Shown: positions 5,557-8,647 of the stretch, piece after piece
Layout of the letters: each line of letters begins with the position of its first letter
How positions within the stretch are numbered: the first letter of the stretch is position 1
Source: JAFDXJ01 sp039811225
GTDB lineage: Bacteria; Bacteroidota; Bacteroidia; Chitinophagales; Chitinophagaceae
Assembly: GCA_039811225.1 (NCBI GenBank)
Contig: JBDHYG010000035.1
Location: 1 to 8,647 of the forward strand
DNA: 8,647 nucleotides
Reading direction: 5' to 3'
Notes under the pieces: model-generated
Seen by the model: only the letters and a program-made list of their open reading frames with translations
Told to the model about the DNA's origin: nothing
The model's database searches: none
Made by a program: the position numbers and the translations under genes

Positions 5557-7581
5557 TCAACCTGGCAATAAAACAGTAAACTCCGTTCCAGCCCCATTTG
5601 CACTCTCCACTTTTATTTCTCCTCCATGCGCCTTCACAATGTCATAACTCAAACTCAAACCCAAACCGGTTCCTTGTCCTGTTGGTTTTGTTGTAAAAAA
5701 TGGTTGAAATATTTTGTCTTTGATTTTTTCTGAAATACCATTACCATTATCCTTAACTTTAACCTCAACCTTATCTCCTAAGTTCTTTGTACTAACAACA
5801 ACTGTCGGTTCATAGCTTTCAGCATTAGGCATTAAGCTTTTAGCTTTTTCGTTTACAGCGTAGAATGCATTATTGATTAAATTCAAAATCACCCTACCAA
5901 TATCCTGTGGTACCACATTTATTTTTGGAAACGATGGATCAAAATCCGTTTCAAATTTTGCATTAAAACTTTTATCCTTTGCCCTTAATCCATGATAGGC
6001 CAAACGTAAATATTCATCGCATAAAGCATTGATATCTGTTGGTTCTTTTTGTCCGGTGCTGGTGCGGCTGTGTTGCAGCATTCCTTTTACAATATCTGCC
6101 GCTCGTTGGCCGTGTTGGTTTATTTTCTCATTGTTTTGATAGATATTATTCAGTAACTCATCCAGCTCTTCGTTTTTTAATTTTGATTTTTGACTTTTGA
6201 CTTCTTCAATCAATTCATTATTTACTTCAGAAAAATTATTTACAAAGTTCAACGGGTTTTGTATTTCATGTGCGATGCCAGCGGTGAGTTCACCAAGCGA
6301 AGCCATTTTTTCGGATTGGATGAGTTGGGTTTGGGTAGATTTCAAATTGGTTAATGTTTTTTGTAAAACATTATTAGCTTTTTGCTTTTGCCTGTTGTTT
6401 CTATAAAATATAAAGGCAAGTGCTGATAACAAAACTAAACCGGCAATTAAAGAAATCGTTCTTATTTTATAGGAACTCATTTCAGCTTCCTGTGCAGCTT
6501 TTTCAAGTTTTAATTGATCTTCAAAATAAATATTTTGAAACTGCGTCAGCTTTTCGATTCCGTTTGCATTTAAACTATCGCTAATTCTTTTTGAAAGATT
6601 GAGATATGTATATGCACTATCGGAATTTCCATATATTTTCCAGGCATCAGCCAGAAGATTTGCGGAACGACTTATTTCAATGGCTGAATTTAGTATCCCT
6701 GATTGCTGAAAAGCCAAAGTCGCATAATATCTCAGGGAATCTGCCTGGTGCAAGCTTTTGTATAATGTAGCAAGATCCATAAGGCTCAAAACTTCGGTTG
6801 ATTTATTTTTTTGTTCCCTGCTTTCCCTCAAAGATTGCCAATAATAATACCTGGCAGAATCCGTCATATTTCTTTTTTGAAAAACATCTGCTATATGAAC
6901 TAATATTAGTCCGTTATATAATTTCCAGCCGGTGAGGTTTGCATATTGCAGTGCCTCGTTGTCATAAATAAGTGCGGAATCAAGTTTATTATCTACTCCA
7001 TAAATATACCCGATATTCATGGTGCCTTGCACCAAAGCCATTGCCTGTTTGCTGCCAAGCGATTCAAATATGCGGATCTCTTCTTTATATTGCTCAATTG
7101 CTTTTTTTGAATTTCCACCATACAGGTATATATTCCCAAGCTGATGAATGGTATATCCCACCTGGCTAAGCCTGTATTTATGAGGATCGGTAAATTCATA
7201 ATCTTTAGGTATATAAACATTATTTTCATTTTTCCGGTCTTTCACCAATTCCAAAGCTTCATTGGCTAATTTGAAACTGAGGGGGAGATTGCCATCTTTC
7301 ATAGCAACGAAGGATTGGTACTCCGTTAAAAAATGTGCTACCCAAAGCGGTTGGTTGATTTTCTTGGCAATACTTATTCCCTGGTCAGCGAAAAACAAAC
7401 AACTGTCCCGGTTACTTTCACCATAATAAGTGGCAAGGTTAAATAGAGCAATCATTTTCAGCGTATCATCAGGTGCATTTTTTAGCGCTGAAGTTAGACT
7501 GTCTACATTGGTGAATTGACGTTGTGATTTTGCAAAAAAGGGTAATACTAAAAGTAGTGATACTGTAAATAAAATTTTCAT
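5557..7581 (-). CDS. TPR-containing transmembrane sensor histidine kinase (HK2)
   Basis: A 674-residue kinase with a periplasmic TPR sensor, of a type common in Bacteroidota. From the ATG at 7581: signal peptide 1-20 (MKILFTVSLLLVLPFFAKSQ); about six TPR-like helical pairs between ~39 and 337; a coiled coil ~342-372; one membrane helix ~375-394; then the transmitter. The transmitter shows H-box AGIAHEIQNP with His438, N-box NLINNA with Asn571, G1 DNGNGI at Asp611, F-box FQPFFTTKP, and G2 GTGLGLSL at 637. I chose 7581 because the frame, though open to an ATG at 7701, would put 40 basic, non-signal residues before a textbook signal peptide, and that upstream DNA can fold as a leader. If 7701 were used the protein would have 714 residues. 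The TPR ligand and partner regulator are unknown. Over 340 bp it is identical to HK3. Confidence 0.95.
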   Translation of the reverse strand: MKILFTVSLLLVLPFFAKSQRQFTNVDSLTSALKNAPDDTLKMIALFNLATYYGESNRDSCLFFADQGISIAKKINQPLWVAHFLTEYQSFVAMKDGNLPLSFKLANEALELVKDRKNENNVYIPKDYEFTDPHKYRLSQVGYTIHQLGNIYLYGGNSKKAIEQYKEEIRIFESLGSKQAMALVQGTMNIGYIYGVDNKLDSALIYDNEALQYANLTGWKLYNGLILVHIADVFQKRNMTDSARYYYWQSLRESREQKNKSTEVLSLMDLATLYKSLHQADSLRYYATLAFQQSGILNSAIEISRSANLLADAWKIYGNSDSAYTYLNLSKRISDSLNANGIEKLTQFQNIYFEDQLKLEKAAQEAEMSSYKIRTISLIAGLVLLSALAFIFYRNNRQKQKANNVLQKTLTNLKSTQTQLIQSEKMASLGELTAGIAHEIQNPLNFVNNFSEVNNELIEEVKSQKSKLKNEELDELLNNIYQNNEKINQHGQRAADIVKGMLQHSRTSTGQKEPTDINALCDEYLRLAYHGLRAKDKSFNAKFETDFDPSFPKINVVPQDIGRVILNLINNAFYAVNEKAKSLMPNAESYEPTVVVSTKNLGDKVEVKVKDNGNGISEKIKDKIFQPFFTTKPTGQGTGLGLSLSYDIVKAHGGEIKVESANGAGTEFTVLLPG
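5738..6077. repeat. 340-bp segment identical to HK3 (copy in HK2)
   Basis: Every base from 5738 to 6077 equals 8058-8397 (offset 2320). One mismatch borders it on the left (A5737 versus G8057) and divergence begins on the right at 6078. It covers the region from before the G1 box back to the second DHp helix. Synonymous positions are identical too, whereas the same genes differ clearly outside it. That points to recent recombination or gene conversion, not purifying selection. Confidence 0.95.
5815..5849. repeat. Heptanucleotide-period repeat in HK2 ATPase-domain loop
   Basis: Five consecutive 7-mers: GCTTTCA / GCATTAG / GCATTAA / GCTTTTA / GCTTTTT. All begin with GC and are rich in T. They encode HK2 residues ~578-589 (EKAKSLMPNAES), a loop just after the N-box helix. 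The same repeat is present in HK3 at 8135-8169 because it lies inside the identical 340-bp block. Confidence 0.65.
6174..6201. repeat. Heptanucleotide-period repeat in HK2 dimerisation-domain loop
   Basis: Four 7-mers, TTTTTAA / TTTTGAT / TTTTGAC / TTTTGAC, encode residues 461-470 (VKSQKSKLKN). They sit about 23 residues after His438, where the DHp helices turn. HK1 has an unrelated heptamer repeat at the same place (757-784). Confidence 0.65.
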
Positions 7582-7599
7582 CCTGGATTTTAAAGAGTC

Positions 7600-7680
7600 G
7601 CAGGTCTGGGTGATCTTATAAAGTACCTGCAATATAGGAGTTGAGTGACCCAGGTATGCTGTATATCTGTACCAACTCCT
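7600..7680 (-). promoter_or_regulatory. Possible structured leader of HK2 with kissing loops
   Basis: On the gene strand, AGGAGTTG (7680-7673) pairs with CAACTCCT (7643-7636), and GCAGGT (7630-7625) pairs with ACCTGC (7605-7600), giving two perfect hairpins. The loop of the first contains CTGGGT (7653-7648) and the loop of the second ACCCAG (7611-7606), a 6-base kissing complement. The second hairpin ends 18 nt before the preferred ATG at 7581. If translation began at 7701 this would be coding sequence instead. The complementarity is seen; folding and regulation are inferred. No known riboswitch class is recognised. Confidence 0.35.
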
Positions 7681-7744
7681 TAAAAATTTATTTTTCATCA
7701 TAAGTAAACTTATCCGTATTTAAAAATGTTGTACACTCATCATA

Positions 7745-7782
7745 ATTTTTTTGTTCCGGTTATTTTATTTCAACAAAAAAAT
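7745..7782. terminator. A/T-rich inverted repeat between HK3 and HK2
   Basis: ATTTTTTTGTT (7745-7755) and AACAAAAAAAT (7772-7782) form an 11-bp perfect inverted repeat around a 16-nt loop. It lies about 90 bp past the HK3 stop in the only sizeable gap between the two kinase genes. The stem is almost all A-T, so as an RNA hairpin it is weak. It may instead be a protein site or a low-strength terminator. The rest of 7702-7873 holds no gene or clear promoter that I can support. Confidence 0.3.
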
Positions 7783-7873
7783 CTATTGATTGCCTGTGCC
7801 TTACTAAATCACTCTTTTTTTATCGTCCATTTTAAACTCCATTGCTGCATGTCGTTTCAATGTCATTCAACAT

Positions 7874-8647
7874 TTATGATGAGGGCAAAAGAATTATAAA
7901 CTCCGTTTCCTCATTTTCTTTTGAAATTACTTTTATCTCCCCCCCATGCGCTTTCACAATATCATAGCTCAAACTCAACCCCAGTCCTGTTCCCTGTCCG
8001 GTTGGTTTGGTAGTAAAGAATGGTTGAAAGATTTTGTCTTTGATTTTTTCTGAAATGCCATTACCATTATCCTTAACTTTAACCTCAACCTTATCTCCTA
8101 AGTTCTTTGTACTAACAACAACTGTCGGTTCATAGCTTTCAGCATTAGGCATTAAGCTTTTAGCTTTTTCGTTTACAGCGTAGAATGCATTATTGATTAA
8201 ATTCAAAATCACCCTACCAATATCCTGTGGTACCACATTTATTTTTGGAAACGATGGATCAAAATCCGTTTCAAATTTTGCATTAAAACTTTTATCCTTT
8301 GCCCTTAATCCATGATAGGCCAAACGTAAATATTCATCGCATAAAGCATTGATATCTGTTGGTTCTTTTTGTCCGGTGCTGGTGCGGCTGTGTTGCAACA
8401 TACCTTTTACAATATCACCTGCCCGCTTGCCATGGTGATTAATTTTTTCCAAATTTTGTTTTACATCTGATGCAATGGCTTTAGCTTCTTCTATATCTCC
8501 TTTATCCAATTCTTCATTCATTTCATCAATCAATTCATTGCTTACTTCTGAAAAATTATTTACAAAATTTAGCGGGTTTTGAATTTCATGTGCAATGCCG
8601 GCTGTGAGTTCACCGAGTGATGCCATTTTTTCGGATTGGATGAGTTG
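7874..8647 (-). CDS. Sensor histidine kinase, C-terminal transmitter only, cut by window edge (HK3)
   Basis: The reading frame is open to the window end, so the gene begins outside and only the last 257 residues are visible, starting with QLIQSEKMASLGEL. The Met at 8626 lies inside the conserved pre-H-box helix and is not a start. Seen are the H-box AGIAHEIQNP (His at visible residue 20), the second DHp helix with GDIVKGMLQHSR, N-box NLINNA, G1 DNGNGI, F-box FQPFFTTKP and G2 GTGLGLSL. The protein ends in ILLPSS. It has a different DHp loop (DEMNEELDKGDIEEA) from HK2 but is identical at DNA level from 8058 to 8397. Its sensor region cannot be known from this window. It lacks the hairpin cluster that follows HK1 and HK2. 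Confidence 0.95.
   Translation of the reverse strand, partial: QLIQSEKMASLGELTAGIAHEIQNPLNFVNNFSEVSNELIDEMNEELDKGDIEEAKAIASDVKQNLEKINHHGKRAGDIVKGMLQHSRTSTGQKEPTDINALCDEYLRLAYHGLRAKDKSFNAKFETDFDPSFPKINVVPQDIGRVILNLINNAFYAVNEKAKSLMPNAESYEPTVVVSTKNLGDKVEVKVKDNGNGISEKIKDKIFQPFFTTKPTGQGTGLGLSLSYDIVKAHGGEIKVISKENEETEFIILLPSS
8058..8397. repeat. 340-bp segment identical to HK2 (copy in HK3)
   Basis: This is the partner of 5738-6077, same orientation, start-to-start distance 2320 bp. It includes the five-heptamer repeat at 8135-8169. As direct repeats of this length and identity, the two copies could recombine and delete or duplicate the 2.3 kb between them. Confidence 0.95.

Noticed and set aside
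7582..7701. A 40-residue N-terminal extension of HK2
   Set aside because: It would sit in front of a clear signal peptide and is basic and non-hydrophobic. The start at 7581 fits better, though the longer form cannot be excluded.
7705..7712. TAAGTTTA on the minus strand as a Bacteroidota -7 box for HK2
   Set aside because: It fits TAnnTTTG at seven of eight positions, but no TTG/TTTG element is found at the right distance upstream, so it is not listed as a promoter.

Overview
The window looks like a member of the Bacteroidota, most plausibly a Chitinophagaceae-type genome. The reasons are A/T-rich DNA, genes with no convincing Shine-Dalgarno sequence, a TPR / one-membrane-helix / histidine kinase gene of a kind typical of that phylum, and a short IS200-like transposase whose C-terminal half resembles the Bacteroidota branch of the family. 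The assignment comes from protein style only; there is no rRNA or other marker.

All genes lie on the minus strand. In transcription order (right to left) they are: the 3' part of a histidine kinase cut by the window edge (HK3, 7874-8647); a leader/intergenic stretch with a possible structured RNA (7582-7873); a complete secreted-sensor/TPR histidine kinase (HK2, 5557-7581); a 0.75-kb non-coding array of small hairpins (4822-5548); a 153-residue HUH/Y1 transposase (4343-4804); and, 30 bp later, a very large cytoplasmic histidine kinase (HK1, 116-4312). HK1 has an NTF2-like N-terminus and five GAF-like sensor repeats. A further hairpin cluster (25-107) lies just past HK1.

The three kinases share nearly the same transmitter module (H-box, N-box, G1, F, G2). 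HK2 and HK3 are identical over 340 bp, which points to very recent recombination or gene conversion. No response regulator is visible. In-frame repetitive DNA sits in two variable loops of the transmitters: 7-bp-period repeats in HK1, HK2 and HK3, and in HK1 a short TERSRS-coding motif that resembles a dispersed repeat.

The most unusual part is the hairpin array upstream of the transposase gene. It is built from recurring 4-7 bp stems with 3-4 nt loops (types GAGCC-NNN-GGCTC, CGGAC-TGAA-GTCCG, CGGAA-TTTA-TTCCG, GTGGC-NNN-GCCAC), set in a repeating order. A middle hairpin keeps its pairing while its sequence changes. This resembles a REP/RAYT arrangement (a TnpA-like enzyme with the palindromes it may act on), but the hairpins have a different and more elaborate layout. 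The same hairpin cluster follows both HK1 and HK2, so the array, transposase and HK1 are bracketed by direct repeats about 5.4 kb apart.
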